Shown in pieces: positions 17,692 to 25,921 of a DNA stretch of 64,000 bases. The stretch is taken from NCBI GenBank assembly GCA_963708155.1, contig OY970183.1, positions 744,001 through 808,000 on the forward strand, given 5' to 3'. Source of the stretch: Methylovirgula sp963708155. GTDB lineage: Bacteria > Pseudomonadota > Alphaproteobacteria > Rhizobiales > Beijerinckiaceae. The notes below the pieces were generated by a model. The model was not told the DNA's origin and made no database searches. It saw only the letters and a program-made list of their open reading frames with translations. Made by a program: the position numbers and the translations under genes. Numbering within the stretch: the stretch's first letter is position 1; every line of letters starts with the position of its first letter.

Positions 17692-18378
17692 TCAGGCGGC
17701 GAGAAGGCTTTCGAACAGCGCCCGTCCGTCGGTGCCGCCGACGAGCGGATCGATCAGATTTTCGGGGTGCGGCATCAGGCCGAGAACCCTGAGATTCTCG
17801 GAATAGATGCCGGCGATATCGTTGGCCGAGCCATTGGGATTGGCGGCGCCGCCGATGCGCCCCTTCGCATCGCTATAGCGAAAGGCGACGCGGCCTTCGC
17901 CCTCGAGCCGCACCAGCGTTTCGTCATCGGCAGTATAATTGCCTTCGCCATGCGCGATCGCAACCTTGATCACCTGGTGTCTCTGATAGTGCGACGTGTA
18001 GGCCGTGTCGGCGCGCTCAACGCGCAAATGCTGCATGTGGCAGGCAAAGCGCAGGTTCTTGTTGCGCATCAGCACGCCGGGCAGAAGCCCCGCCTCGCAG
18101 GCGATCTGGAATCCGTTGCAGATGCCGAGCACGCGACCGCCGCGCCCGGCATGGGCGCGTACCGCATCCATCACCGGCGAGCGCGCCGCGATGGCGCCGC
18201 AGCGCAGATAATCGCCATAGGAGAAGCCGCCCGGCAGAACAACAAGATCGGTGCCGGCCGGCAATTCATGTTCGCCGTGCCAGATGATCGCCGGATTCTG
18301 GCCTGTGACGTCGGCAAGCGCGCGATGCACGTCGCCTTCGCGATTGGAGCCGGGAAAGAGAATGATCGCCGCGCGCAT
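17692..18378 (-). CDS. purQ: Phosphoribosylformylglycinamidine synthase, glutaminase subunit
   Basis: A 228-residue class I glutamine amidotransferase giving ammonia to PurL in the fourth step of purine synthesis. The nucleophile Cys is in VLGICNGFQ, and the His/Glu pair in GLMPHPENLID. It forms a complex with PurS, encoded 6 bases upstream, and PurL, which is not in this window. Length and motifs are normal. Confidence 0.97.
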   Translation of the reverse strand: MRAAIILFPGSNREGDVHRALADVTGQNPAIIWHGEHELPAGTDLVVLPGGFSYGDYLRCGAIAARSPVMDAVRAHAGRGGRVLGICNGFQIACEAGLLPGVLMRNKNLRFACHMQHLRVERADTAYTSHYQRHQVIKVAIAHGEGNYTADDETLVRLEGEGRVAFRYSDAKGRIGGAANPNGSANDIAGIYSENLRVLGLMPHPENLIDPLVGGTDGRALFESLLAA

Positions 18379-18384
18379 GAGGCC

Positions 18385-18624
18385 TCAGGCAAGCTCGATG
18401 CGATAATTCTCGACGATCGTATTGGCCAGCAGCTTCTCGCACGCCGCCTTCAGCAGCGCCTGCGCTTTGGCCTTATCCTGTTCGGCGAGTTCGACCTCGA
18501 AAATCTTGCCCTGACGAACGCTTTCGACGCCGGGAATGTCGAGCGACTTCAAAGCGCCTTCGATCGCCTTGCCTTGCGGATCGAGCAGGCCGTTCTTCAA
18601 AGTGACGATGATATTGGCTTTCAA
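18385..18624 (-). CDS. purS: Phosphoribosylformylglycinamidine synthase subunit PurS
   Basis: A 79-residue protein with the pattern MKANIIVTLKNGLLDPQGKA and SVRQGKIFEVEL. PurS dimers hold PurQ and PurL together and channel ammonia. It lies directly before purQ and just after the purC terminator, so purS-purQ probably has its own promoter in the short gap at 18625-18675. Confidence 0.96.
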   Translation of the reverse strand: MKANIIVTLKNGLLDPQGKAIEGALKSLDIPGVESVRQGKIFEVELAEQDKAKAQALLKAACEKLLANTIVENYRIELA

Positions 18625-18675
18625 GTCTCAATCCCCATCCCGGATACCTGTCGCATTATATCGGCAGGCCCCGGC

Positions 18676-18706
18676 AAAACAAAACCCCGCCGCGAGGGCG
18701 GCGGGG
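18676..18706 (-). terminator. Rho-independent terminator after purC
   Basis: On the minus strand CCCCGCCGC and its complement GCGGCGGGG form a 9-bp GC stem with a 4-base loop, followed by TTTTGTTTT. It lies 27 bases past the purC stop and before purS, separating the two transcription units. Confidence 0.9.
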
Positions 18707-18732
18707 TCAATTCTTCAGCTAGGTCGCGGCCC

Positions 18733-19501
18733 TTACGATTGGACGAGCTTCGGCCCGCTCGCGCGCGGCTGCTCCTGATCCTGCAAGATACCGAGCCGGC
18801 GCGCTACTTCCGTATAGGCTTCGACGAGGCCGCCCATATCGCGGCGGAACCTGTCCTTGTCGAGCTTGTCGTTCGACTTGATGTCCCACAACCGGCACGA
18901 ATTCAGGGGAGATCTCGTCGGCAACGACGATCCGCATCGTATCGCCTTCCCACAGCCGGCCGCATTCCATCTTGAAATCGACAAGACGGATGCCGACGCC
19001 AAGGAAAAGCCCGGTGAGGAAATCGTTGACGCGGATGGCAAGCGCCATGATGTCGTCGATCTCCTGCGGCGTCGCCCAGCCGAAGGCGGTGATATGCTCT
19101 TCCGAAACCATCGGATCGTTGAGCTCGTCGTTCTTGTAATAGAACTCGATGATCGAGCGCGGCAGTTGCGTGCCTTCCTCAAGGCCGAGACGGGTCGAGA
19201 GCGATCCCGCCGCGACATTGCGCACGACGACTTCGAGCGGGACGATCTCGACCTCGCGGATCAACTGCTCGCGCATGTTGAGCCGGCGGATGAAATGCGT
19301 CGGAACGCCGATGTCGTTCAGATTTTGGAAGACGAATTCGGAAATGCGGTTGTTGAGCACGCCCTTGCCGTCGATCACCTCATGCTTCTTCGCATTGAAG
19401 GCGGTCGCATCGTCCTTGAAATGTTGAATAAGCGTGCCCGGTTCGGGTCCTTCATAGAGAACCTTTGCCTTGCCCTCGTAAATGCGGCGGCGGCGATTCA
19501 T
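18733..19501 (-). pseudogene. purC: SAICAR synthetase PurC, frameshifted at a GANTC site
   Basis: Condenses CAIR with aspartate in purine synthesis. From the ATG at 19501 (MNRRRRIYEGKAKVLYEGPE) the frame is normal through the ATP-binding and FKMECGR-containing regions to VADEISPE. There CCTGAATTCGTGC should be CCTGAATCGTGC: one surplus T. Removing it gives ISPESCRLWDIKSNDKLDKD and a normal C-terminus ending at 18733, for a total of 255 residues. The error sits in GAATTC at 18899-18904, where GATTC/GAATC is a CcrM site. The gene is likely intact in the cell, since it is essential for de novo purines. Confidence 0.92.
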
Positions 19502-19932
19502 GGGGATTAACCGTGGCTTGAGGTGGTCCATGGGATGGCCCTGGCTCCTTTCAGGAATGTCCCGGCTTGGCTTTTGGCGACAAGACCGGGGCAGGCAGAT
19601 CAGGCGGTGCGGCGCCGCGGGGTCCGAGATGGTCCTAGCTTTTTCGGGCGCCTAATACAAGCATGTTGCGCCGCGGCGCAGCCCAATCCGGACGCCGGAT
19701 CTAAAGCTTTGCCATTACGATTTCCGGCCAAAAAACAATATCTTGCGTTTGACAGCCAACTGGATTGCCCGCGCGGAAAGCCCTCTCCAGGCTCCGTATA
19801 TGGTTATCCCCGCAGCCGAAATGAAGTGGCGCGCCCGGCGCAATTTCCCCACCCAAGAGCCTATGGCCAGCCGCTTTATTCCGGGCTAGGTTCCGCCCGT
19901 TTCTGCGGCAACGCATTCCCATGAGGCGGCGC
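19502..19932. other. 431-base gap without a recognised gene
   Basis: This lies between divergent purC (-) and the ATPase zeta gene (+). Short open frames on both strands show no family features. It presumably holds promoters for both directions. A TTGACA at 19749-19754 has no convincing -10 partner, so I do not call a promoter. No repeat of the two families seen elsewhere is present. Confidence 0.5.
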
Positions 19933-20262
19933 ATGACAACGTTCGATGAGCGCGAAAAAGGCTACGAAGCCCAGCTCGCGCATGACGAGGAATTGAAATT
20001 CAGGGCTTATGTCCGCCGCAACAGACTGCTCGGACTTTGGGCTGCCGGGAAATTGGGCAAGTCCGGCCAGGCGGCCGAGGATTACGCCAGCGAACTGGTC
20101 ACGGCCCAAATCGGCGGCAGCGGCGACGAAGCGGTCTTCGCCAGATTGCGCACCGACTTTGCTGCCGCAGGCATCGGCATTTCGGACCATCAAATCCACC
20201 GCGAAATGAGCGAGCTTCTTGCCAAGGCGACGCTCGAGGTCGCGGGCGGCGGCGCGCGCTGA
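19933..20262 (+). CDS. F1FO-ATPase inhibitor zeta subunit (DUF1476)
   Basis: A 109-residue protein beginning MTTFDEREKGYEAQLAHDEE, followed by RNRLLGLWAAGKLG. This is the pattern of the alphaproteobacterial zeta subunit (PF07345), a small four-helix protein whose N-terminal segment blocks ATP hydrolysis by the F1 motor. The ATG at 19933 is preceded by GAGGCGGC; an ATG at 19921 adds four Arg-rich residues. It stands alone, not near atp genes, as is usual for the family. Confidence 0.9.
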   Translation: MTTFDEREKGYEAQLAHDEELKFRAYVRRNRLLGLWAAGKLGKSGQAAEDYASELVTAQIGGSGDEAVFARLRTDFAAAGIGISDHQIHREMSELLAKATLEVAGGGAR

Positions 20263-20307
20263 GAAAAACGCAACGCTTCCTTTAATGGCTCGGCCTACAA
20301 TTCTACG

Positions 20308-21282
20308 ATGGCCCGAGCCTCTCAAGCCGATTCCCCTGCCCTCGCCTTTGGCGGCGCGGCGGCGCCCCTGACGCAAGCGGCGCGCGATTGGCTCGCCGAG
20401 CTTGCCGGCGAACGGCGAGTCTCTCCCCATACGCTGGACGCCTATCGGCGCGACCTAACCCAGTTCTTCGACTTTTTGCGCGAGCATTTCGGCGCCCCGC
20501 CACAGCTCGCGACGCTGCGCGACATCAAGCCGGCGGATTTGCGCAGCTTCCTCGCCAGCCGGCGTGGCGTGGGCGCCGGCAGCCGCTCGCTGATGCGTCA
20601 GCTTTCCGGCCTGCGTTCCTTCGCCAAACATCTCGAACGCCAGGGCCTCGGCAATGTCGCGGCTTTTTCCGCCCTGCGCAGCCCCAAGGTCGCCCGCAGC
20701 CTGCCGAAGGCCCTGCCGGCGCGGGCGGCGCGGGCCGTCGTTAATGTCGAATCGCGCACGGGCGATTCGCGCCCGGACTGGATTTTGGCGCGGGACGCCG
20801 CCGTGCTCAGCCTGCTCTATGGCGCGGGCCTGCGTATCTCCGAGGCCTTGTCGATCAAGCGGCAGGACGCACCGATCGGCGGCGTCGATACGCTGACCGT
20901 CATCGGCAAGGGCCGCAAGACCCGCAGCGTGCCGGTGATCGCGCCGGCGCAACACGCGGTCGCGACCTATCTCGAACTCTGCCCCTATGCGCTGCCGGCA
21001 GACGGGCCGCTCTTTATCGGCGCCAGGGGCGGTCCTTTATCGGCACGGGTGATCCAGCTCGCGGTGGCGGAACTGCGCGGCGCGCTCGGCCTTCCGCAAA
21101 CAGCGACGCCGCACGCGCTGCGCCATTCGTTCGCCACGCATCTTCTGGGCAAGGGCGGCGATCTGCGCACGATCCAGGAATTGCTCGGCCACGCGTCGCT
21201 CTCGACGACGCAGATCTATACGGCGATCGATTCGACGCGGCTGCTGGACGCCTATCGCGGAGCCCATCCCCGCTTGCGCTGA
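20308..21282 (+). CDS. xerC: Tyrosine recombinase XerC
   Basis: A 324-residue site-specific recombinase that resolves chromosome dimers at dif with XerD. The N-terminal SAM-like core-binding domain (about 30-120) contains LSPHTLDAY-like sequence (VSPHTLDAYRRDLTQFFDFL). The catalytic domain has the Arg in LLYGAGLRISEAL, Lys in GKGRKTR, HALRHSFATHLL (His and Arg), the second His in LLGHASLSTTQIYT and the Tyr nucleophile in that segment. All five catalytic positions are present. The position 46 bases after the ATPase zeta gene suggests co-transcription. Confidence 0.93.
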   Translation: MARASQADSPALAFGGAAAPLTQAARDWLAELAGERRVSPHTLDAYRRDLTQFFDFLREHFGAPPQLATLRDIKPADLRSFLASRRGVGAGSRSLMRQLSGLRSFAKHLERQGLGNVAAFSALRSPKVARSLPKALPARAARAVVNVESRTGDSRPDWILARDAAVLSLLYGAGLRISEALSIKRQDAPIGGVDTLTVIGKGRKTRSVPVIAPAQHAVATYLELCPYALPADGPLFIGARGGPLSARVIQLAVAELRGALGLPQTATPHALRHSFATHLLGKGGDLRTIQELLGHASLSTTQIYTAIDSTRLLDAYRGAHPRLR

Positions 21283-21359
21283 TTGCACGCAAGCGGAACA
21301 ATATTCTCCCGGTTACGTTAACCCATCGCCCTTAGGGAAGTTGCGAGCAGGAGCAAGCC

Positions 21360-21860
21360 ATGAGCGTCTTGAAAGCAAAAGCCGATACCGGATCTCAATC
21401 GAAATCGAGCGAGACGCAAATCACCCGCGATCGTCTGGCAGAACTTCTGAACGAGGATCTTGCACGCGAATATCAGGCGATCATTGCCTATGTCGTCTAC
21501 TCGCAGGTGTTGAAGGGCGCGGAATACATGAACATCGCCGACCAGCTCGAACTGCACGCCAAGCAAGAACTCGATCATGCACTGACGCTCTCGCGGCTCA
21601 TCGATTATCTCGGCAAAATGCCGACCGTGACACCGAAGCCAGTACGCACATCCGAGAAAGCCAAGGAGATGTTGCGCTTCGACCTCGACAACGAAAACGA
21701 AACGATCAGAAATTACCGCCAGCGCGTGGGTCAATGCGAACAACTCGGTGAATTCGCCATCGCCGAGCAGATTCGTCAAATTCTGGTGCAGGAGCAGGAT
21801 CACCAGATCGATTTGGCAACCGCCTTGGGCGAGGACGTGCCGAAGCTCGACACCATCTAG
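21360..21860 (+). CDS. Ferritin-like (bacterioferritin-type) diiron protein
   Basis: A 166-residue four-helix-bundle protein. The diiron ligand pattern of bacterioferritins is present: Glu in NEDLAREYQAI, ExxH in KQELDHA, Glu in DNENETIRNY and ExxH in VQEQDHQID. The heme-ligand Met of classical Bfr, which follows the first ExxH Glu, is Leu here, so heme binding at the dimer interface is not expected. It may oxidise and store iron or protect against peroxide. AGGAGCAAGCC precedes the ATG. It is convergent with the Sel1 gene. Confidence 0.82.
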   Translation: MSVLKAKADTGSQSKSSETQITRDRLAELLNEDLAREYQAIIAYVVYSQVLKGAEYMNIADQLELHAKQELDHALTLSRLIDYLGKMPTVTPKPVRTSEKAKEMLRFDLDNENETIRNYRQRVGQCEQLGEFAIAEQIRQILVQEQDHQIDLATALGEDVPKLDTI

Positions 21861-21866
21861 GCCAAA

Positions 21867-22811
21867 TCACCGTCCCAGCGCGCGGCGCACGGCGGCATCG
21901 ACTTCGACCCTTTGCGCGGGCGTCAGCTTATTTAAAAGCGCCTCGAGCCAGGGGTCATTCTCGCCCGCCGCGCTCGCGAGCAAATGCCACTTCATCGCCT
22001 CGACCATATTTTTCGGCACGCCCCGGCCGAGCGCCAGAAGTCGCGCGGCCCGGTCCTGAGCGACGACATTCTGCTCCTGCGCCGCTTTCAGGAAAAGCTT
22101 TGCCGCCGCGCTCTCGTCCTTGGCGACGCCGATACCGTTGAAGAGCATGATCGCATATTCGACCTCGGCCGGGACCTGATCCTCGTCCGCGGCGAGCTTC
22201 ATCCATCGGGCCGCAATGGCGTCGTCATGCGGCACGCCCGTGCCCTGCCGGTAGCAGAGCGCCAGCGCGTACGCAGCATCGGGATAGTCGAGCTCGGCGG
22301 CGCGGCGAAAGTAGCCCACGGCCTTGGGAAAATCCGGCGCGACGCCATTATTCTGCACCGCGAGCACGCCCAGATTGTACAGCGCGCCGGGATGATTCAT
22401 CGCCGCAGCTTTGGTGAAGAGAGCCGCGGCGCCATCGCGATCCTTCGGCACGCCCTTGCCCTGCAGCTTGGCGAGCGCATAGAGGAAGATCCCCTGCTCG
22501 TCGCCATGCGCCGCCGCGTCTTTGTACCAGCGCGCCGCTGCGGCAAAGTCCTGCCCGACGCCAAGACCTTGATCGTAGAGCTGACCGATCAATGTCATCG
22601 CGACACCATCGTTCGGATTGGCGGCGAGCCTAGTTTTTGCTTCATTCATCGCCGTCAGATAGAGGCCGCGCTGATAGGCGCCATAGGCGAAATCGGCATC
22701 CGCGGTGGGGTGTACGGCACTAGCCGCGGCGGCCGGCGGCGGGGTCGCTAAAGCCGCGCCGGTCCACAATGCCGGCAATATGCAGCAAAGCCAGAAGACG
22801 CCGTGCCTCAT
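21867..22811 (-). CDS. Secreted Sel1-repeat (TPR-like) protein
   Basis: A 314-residue protein with a signal peptide (MRHGVFWLCCILPALWTGAA, then LATPPP). It is followed by about six Sel1-like repeats such as GQDFAAAARWYKDAAAHGDE and DFPKAVGYFRRAAELDYPDA. Such solenoids mediate protein contacts in the periplasm. The ATG at 22811 overlaps the stop of the ThiE-like gene upstream by 4 bases, so translation is coupled. The longer frame from 22994 is a shadow of that gene. Partner unknown. Confidence 0.87.
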   Translation of the reverse strand: MRHGVFWLCCILPALWTGAALATPPPAAAASAVHPTADADFAYGAYQRGLYLTAMNEAKTRLAANPNDGVAMTLIGQLYDQGLGVGQDFAAAARWYKDAAAHGDEQGIFLYALAKLQGKGVPKDRDGAAALFTKAAAMNHPGALYNLGVLAVQNNGVAPDFPKAVGYFRRAAELDYPDAAYALALCYRQGTGVPHDDAIAARWMKLAADEDQVPAEVEYAIMLFNGIGVAKDESAAAKLFLKAAQEQNVVAQDRAARLLALGRGVPKNMVEAMKWHLLASAAGENDPWLEALLNKLTPAQRVEVDAAVRRALGR

Positions 22812-23428
22812 GCGCCGATGCGCCTTGACGCGAGCGCGCGATCGGCCTCGGCAACGGCAACAGCAGCGCCGCGCGGGTCGTCCCAGACCGCAGTTTCGAG
22901 CGCGACGAAATCGGCTCCGACCTCGATCAGCGCACCAACCTCCTCCAGCCGATGCGCATAGGCGACACAGGCGAGATTGAAAATCTCCGACCACCAGGCG
23001 ACGCGCTCGCGAATCTGCGGGAAGGTGAGCGCCTCGTCGGGGCCGCCGAATGACAGATAATCGACTCCGGTCTCGCCCGCGCGCATGGCGTCGTCGCGGC
23101 TCACGCCGCCGCCGGTGCCGACGATATGCTTGGGTTTCATCGCCTTCAGAGCGGCATCGAGCGCCGCTCCGGGCGCTGCGACATGAACGCCATCGGCCTC
23201 GGCTCGCGCCGCCAATTGCGTATCTCCAATCAGGCTGGCGACTCCGCGCTGCTGGGCAAGCGGTACCAGACTTCTGGCGATAGCCTTGGCATCCGCCGTT
23301 GGCGCAAAGCGCAGCAAAACGCAGGCGACGTCGCCCGCCTCAAGCGCGGCAACAAAGGCCCCGGCAAACGCATCCGCATCGTCGAGCAGCGGCGTAATCA
23401 GATAAAGGCGCGGATCGTCCTCGGACAT
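22808..23428 (-). CDS. ThiE-like (thiamine phosphate synthase/TenI fold) protein
   Basis: A 206-residue TIM-barrel protein beginning MSEDDPRLYLITPLLDDADA. It resembles ThiE in the first strand and in YLSFGGP (ThiE: YVALGP), but the diphosphate-binding Q-x-R-x-K motif of true ThiE is replaced by CVLLRFAPTADAK, and the C-terminal GGI loop is not recognisable. A bona fide thiE is at 13522. This is the fba-linked paralogue commonly seen in Rhizobiales; its activity is doubtful from the missing residues. It overlaps the Sel1 gene downstream by 4 bases. Confidence 0.75.
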   Translation of the reverse strand: MSEDDPRLYLITPLLDDADAFAGAFVAALEAGDVACVLLRFAPTADAKAIARSLVPLAQQRGVASLIGDTQLAARAEADGVHVAAPGAALDAALKAMKPKHIVGTGGGVSRDDAMRAGETGVDYLSFGGPDEALTFPQIRERVAWWSEIFNLACVAYAHRLEEVGALIEVGADFVALETAVWDDPRGAAVAVAEADRALASRRIGA

Positions 23429-23520
23429 AACGGGAGTTTAGCTCTCAAGCGCGCGCCGCAAAAGCCGCGGCACGAAAACTCCTCGCCAGAAATTGGGGCG
23501 AAAGCGCGATGCACGCGCCT

Positions 23521-24544
23521 TCAGGCTGCCGCCTTTTCCAGCGGTTCGGACCATTGGCCGAGCGAGGCGAGACTGTTCATCTGCGCGCGATGCGCGAAAG
23601 CCGCCTGCGCCGCGGCGACATTCGCCGCTTTGCCGGACCAGGCCTTCTGCGGCGCCGCCTGCAGGGCACGGCCGTAGGAAAAGGTCACGGCCCATGGCGG
23701 CGACAAACGGGCTATGGCATCGAGATTGGCGGTGGCCTCGAAGTCGGACTGGCCGCCGGAGAGGAAGGCGATGCCCGGAACCGCAACCGGCACTGTATTC
23801 TTAAACAGCCGGACAGATGCCGCCGCCACCTCCGCCGGGCTGGCCTGCTGCGGCGCCTTTTTGCCCGGGATCGCCATGTTGGGTTTCAACACAATGCCTT
23901 CGAGGAAGACGCGCTGCTCGTAGAGCGCGGTGAAGACCGCGCGGAGCACGGCCTCGCTCACCTCATAACAGCGCTGCAGCGAGTGGCCGCCGTCCATGAG
24001 TACTTCCGGCTCGACGATCGGCACGATATTGGCCTCTTGGCAGAGCGCCGCATAACGCGCCAGCGCCTCGGCGTTGGCGAGGATCGCGCCGCGCGTCGGA
24101 ATGCCGTCCGCAATATCGATGACGGCGCGCCATTTTGCGAAGCGCGCGCCGAGTTCGTAATAATCTTTCAAACGGCCGGCGAGACCGTCGAGCCCTTCGG
24201 TGATCGTCTCGCCCGGAAAGCCCGGCAGCGGCTTGGCGCCGGCATCGACCTTGATGCCGGGAATCGAACCGGCCTTTTCGATGAGGCTTACGAGTGCGGT
24301 GCCGTCGGCCGCTTTCTGCCGAATGGTCTCATCATAGAGGATGACGCCGGAGATATATTTCTGCATTGCCGGGGCAGTGCGGAACAGCAATTCGCGATAA
24401 TCGCGTCGCGCCGCCTCAGTCGAACTCGACGCCGATGGCCGCGAATCTCTTGGCGATGGTGGACGAACTCTCATCCGCCGCCAGAATACCCCGGCCGGGG
24501 GCCACCAGAGCTTGCGCGACCTGCGCGAGTTGATCTTTGTTCAC
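23521..24544 (-). pseudogene. Class I fructose-bisphosphate aldolase, frameshifted at a GANTC site
   Basis: Cleaves fructose 1,6-bisphosphate by a Schiff-base mechanism. The GTG at 24544, after GGGAAGAG, starts VNKDQLAQVAQALVAPGRG, then ILAADESSSTIAKRF and a stop just after GVEFD. Reading GAGTCGACTG instead of GAGTTCGACTG gives IGVESTEAARRDYRELLF and the rest of the enzyme, including GIKVDAG, VLKPNMAIPG (Schiff-base Lys) and FLSGGQSD. The restored product is 340 residues, normal for the family. The surplus base lies in GAACTC at 24422-24427 (+ strand). It is clustered with pgk and gap on the same strand. Confidence 0.92.
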
Positions 24545-24559
24545 CGCTCTTCCCTGTTC

Positions 24560-24680
24560 GTTTGCGCGTTTTCACGCGAAGTGGATACAGGTTCGCGTTA
24601 TGAAAACGCGCTCATTCAAATAATGAGACCGCTTTCGGACGGAAAACCGGTTTCCACTTTTCCTGAAAGCGGTCTGTGTT
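24560..24680. repeat. Dispersed intergenic repeat with inverted arms
   Basis: GACCGCTTTC (24627-24636) and GAAAGCGGTC (24665-24674) are perfect 10-bp arms around CGGACGGAAAACCGG...CCACTTTTCCT. To the left lie CGCGTTATGAAAACGCG and CATTCAAATAATGAG, each partly self-complementary. I recognise this as a type of intergenic repeat common in Rhizobiales genomes. It fills the gap between pgk and fba and may act as a processing or termination hairpin. Confidence 0.7.
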
Positions 24681-24697
24681 GCAAATCAAGCGACGGA

Positions 24698-25921
24698 TCA
24701 GGCCCGCCGCGCGTTCAGCCGCAGCGCCTCGACGCCCGGCAGCTTCTTGCCTTCGAGCCATTCGAGAAAAGCGCCGCCAGCCGTCGAAATATAAGTGAAA
24801 TCCTTCGCGGCGTCGGCCTTGTTCAGGGCCGCGATCGTGTCGCCGCCGCCGGCAATGCTCTCAAGCTGGCCGGACATGGTGAGACGCGCCGCAACCGCGG
24901 CGATCTCCGTCGTACCCTTGTCGAAAGGCGGAATCTCGAAGGCGCCGAAGGGACCGTTCCAGACCAGGGTGCGCGCCTTCTCCAGCAGCGCCTCGACCCG
25001 CGCCACCGACTTCGGTCCGATGTCGAGGATCATGTCCGCGTCGCCGACCTCGTCCACCGGCACGACGCGCGAGGGCGCGCCAGCGGCGAATTTCTCCGCC
25101 ACGACGACATCGACCGGCAGCACAACCTCGCAATTCTCGGCCGCCGCATCCGCTACGATCTGGCGCGCCACATCGGCAAGCTCCATCTCGCAGAGCGACT
25201 TGCCGATCTTCTTGCCTTGCGCGGCGAGGAAGGTATTGGCCATACCGCCGCCGATGACGAGAATATCGACGCGGCGCATCAGATTGCCGAGCAGTTCCAG
25301 CTTGGTCGAAACTTTCGCACCGCCGACAATAGCCATGACCGGCCGTACCGGATGCGAGAGAAGATTGGTCAGAATCTCGAGTTCGACCTGCATCGAGCGC
25401 CCGGCGAAGGAAGGCAGCCGCCGCGCCAGCCCCTCGGTCGAAGCGTGGGCGCGATGCGCGGTGGAGAAGGCATCGTTGACATAGATATCGCCGAGCGCGG
25501 CGAGTGCATCGATGAAGGCTTCGCCGTTCTTTTCTTCCCCGGCGTGGAAGCGGGTGTTTTCGAGGAGCAGGAAATCGCCGTCGCGCAACGCCGCGACCGC
25601 CTGGCGCGCCTCCTCGCCGATGCAATCCGCGGCAAAAGCCACCGGCTTGCCGAGCCGTGCTTCGAGTTCAGCGACGACCGGTCGCAGCGAATATTTGTCC
25701 TCACGGCCCTTGGGCCGGCCGAGATGCGAGAGGATGATGACCTTCGCGCCCTTGGCGGCAATCTCCTGCAGATTAGGGAGGATGCGGTCGATGCGCGTCG
25801 CATCCGTCACTTTCGCGCCGTCCATCGGCACGTTGAGATCGACGCGGATCAAGACCCGTTTGCCGGCAAGCTGGGCGTCGTCCAGAATTGGAAAAGGCGC
25901 GAGCGGCGCTGTCCGTGTCAT
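24698..25921 (-). CDS. pgk: Phosphoglycerate kinase
   Basis: A 407-residue enzyme making ATP from 1,3-bisphosphoglycerate. The N-terminal substrate site KRVLIRVDLNVPMDG and ILSHLGRPKG are present. The C-terminal nucleotide site includes VWNGPFGAFEIPPFDKGT and GGGDTIAAL. The ATG at 25921 overlaps the gap stop by 4 bases (ATGA); the frame to 25975 is not needed. It is the second gene of gap-pgk-fba. Confidence 0.97.
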   Translation of the reverse strand: MTRTAPLAPFPILDDAQLAGKRVLIRVDLNVPMDGAKVTDATRIDRILPNLQEIAAKGAKVIILSHLGRPKGREDKYSLRPVVAELEARLGKPVAFAADCIGEEARQAVAALRDGDFLLLENTRFHAGEEKNGEAFIDALAALGDIYVNDAFSTAHRAHASTEGLARRLPSFAGRSMQVELEILTNLLSHPVRPVMAIVGGAKVSTKLELLGNLMRRVDILVIGGGMANTFLAAQGKKIGKSLCEMELADVARQIVADAAAENCEVVLPVDVVVAEKFAAGAPSRVVPVDEVGDADMILDIGPKSVARVEALLEKARTLVWNGPFGAFEIPPFDKGTTEIAAVAARLTMSGQLESIAGGGDTIAALNKADAAKDFTYISTAGGAFLEWLEGKKLPGVEALRLNARRA

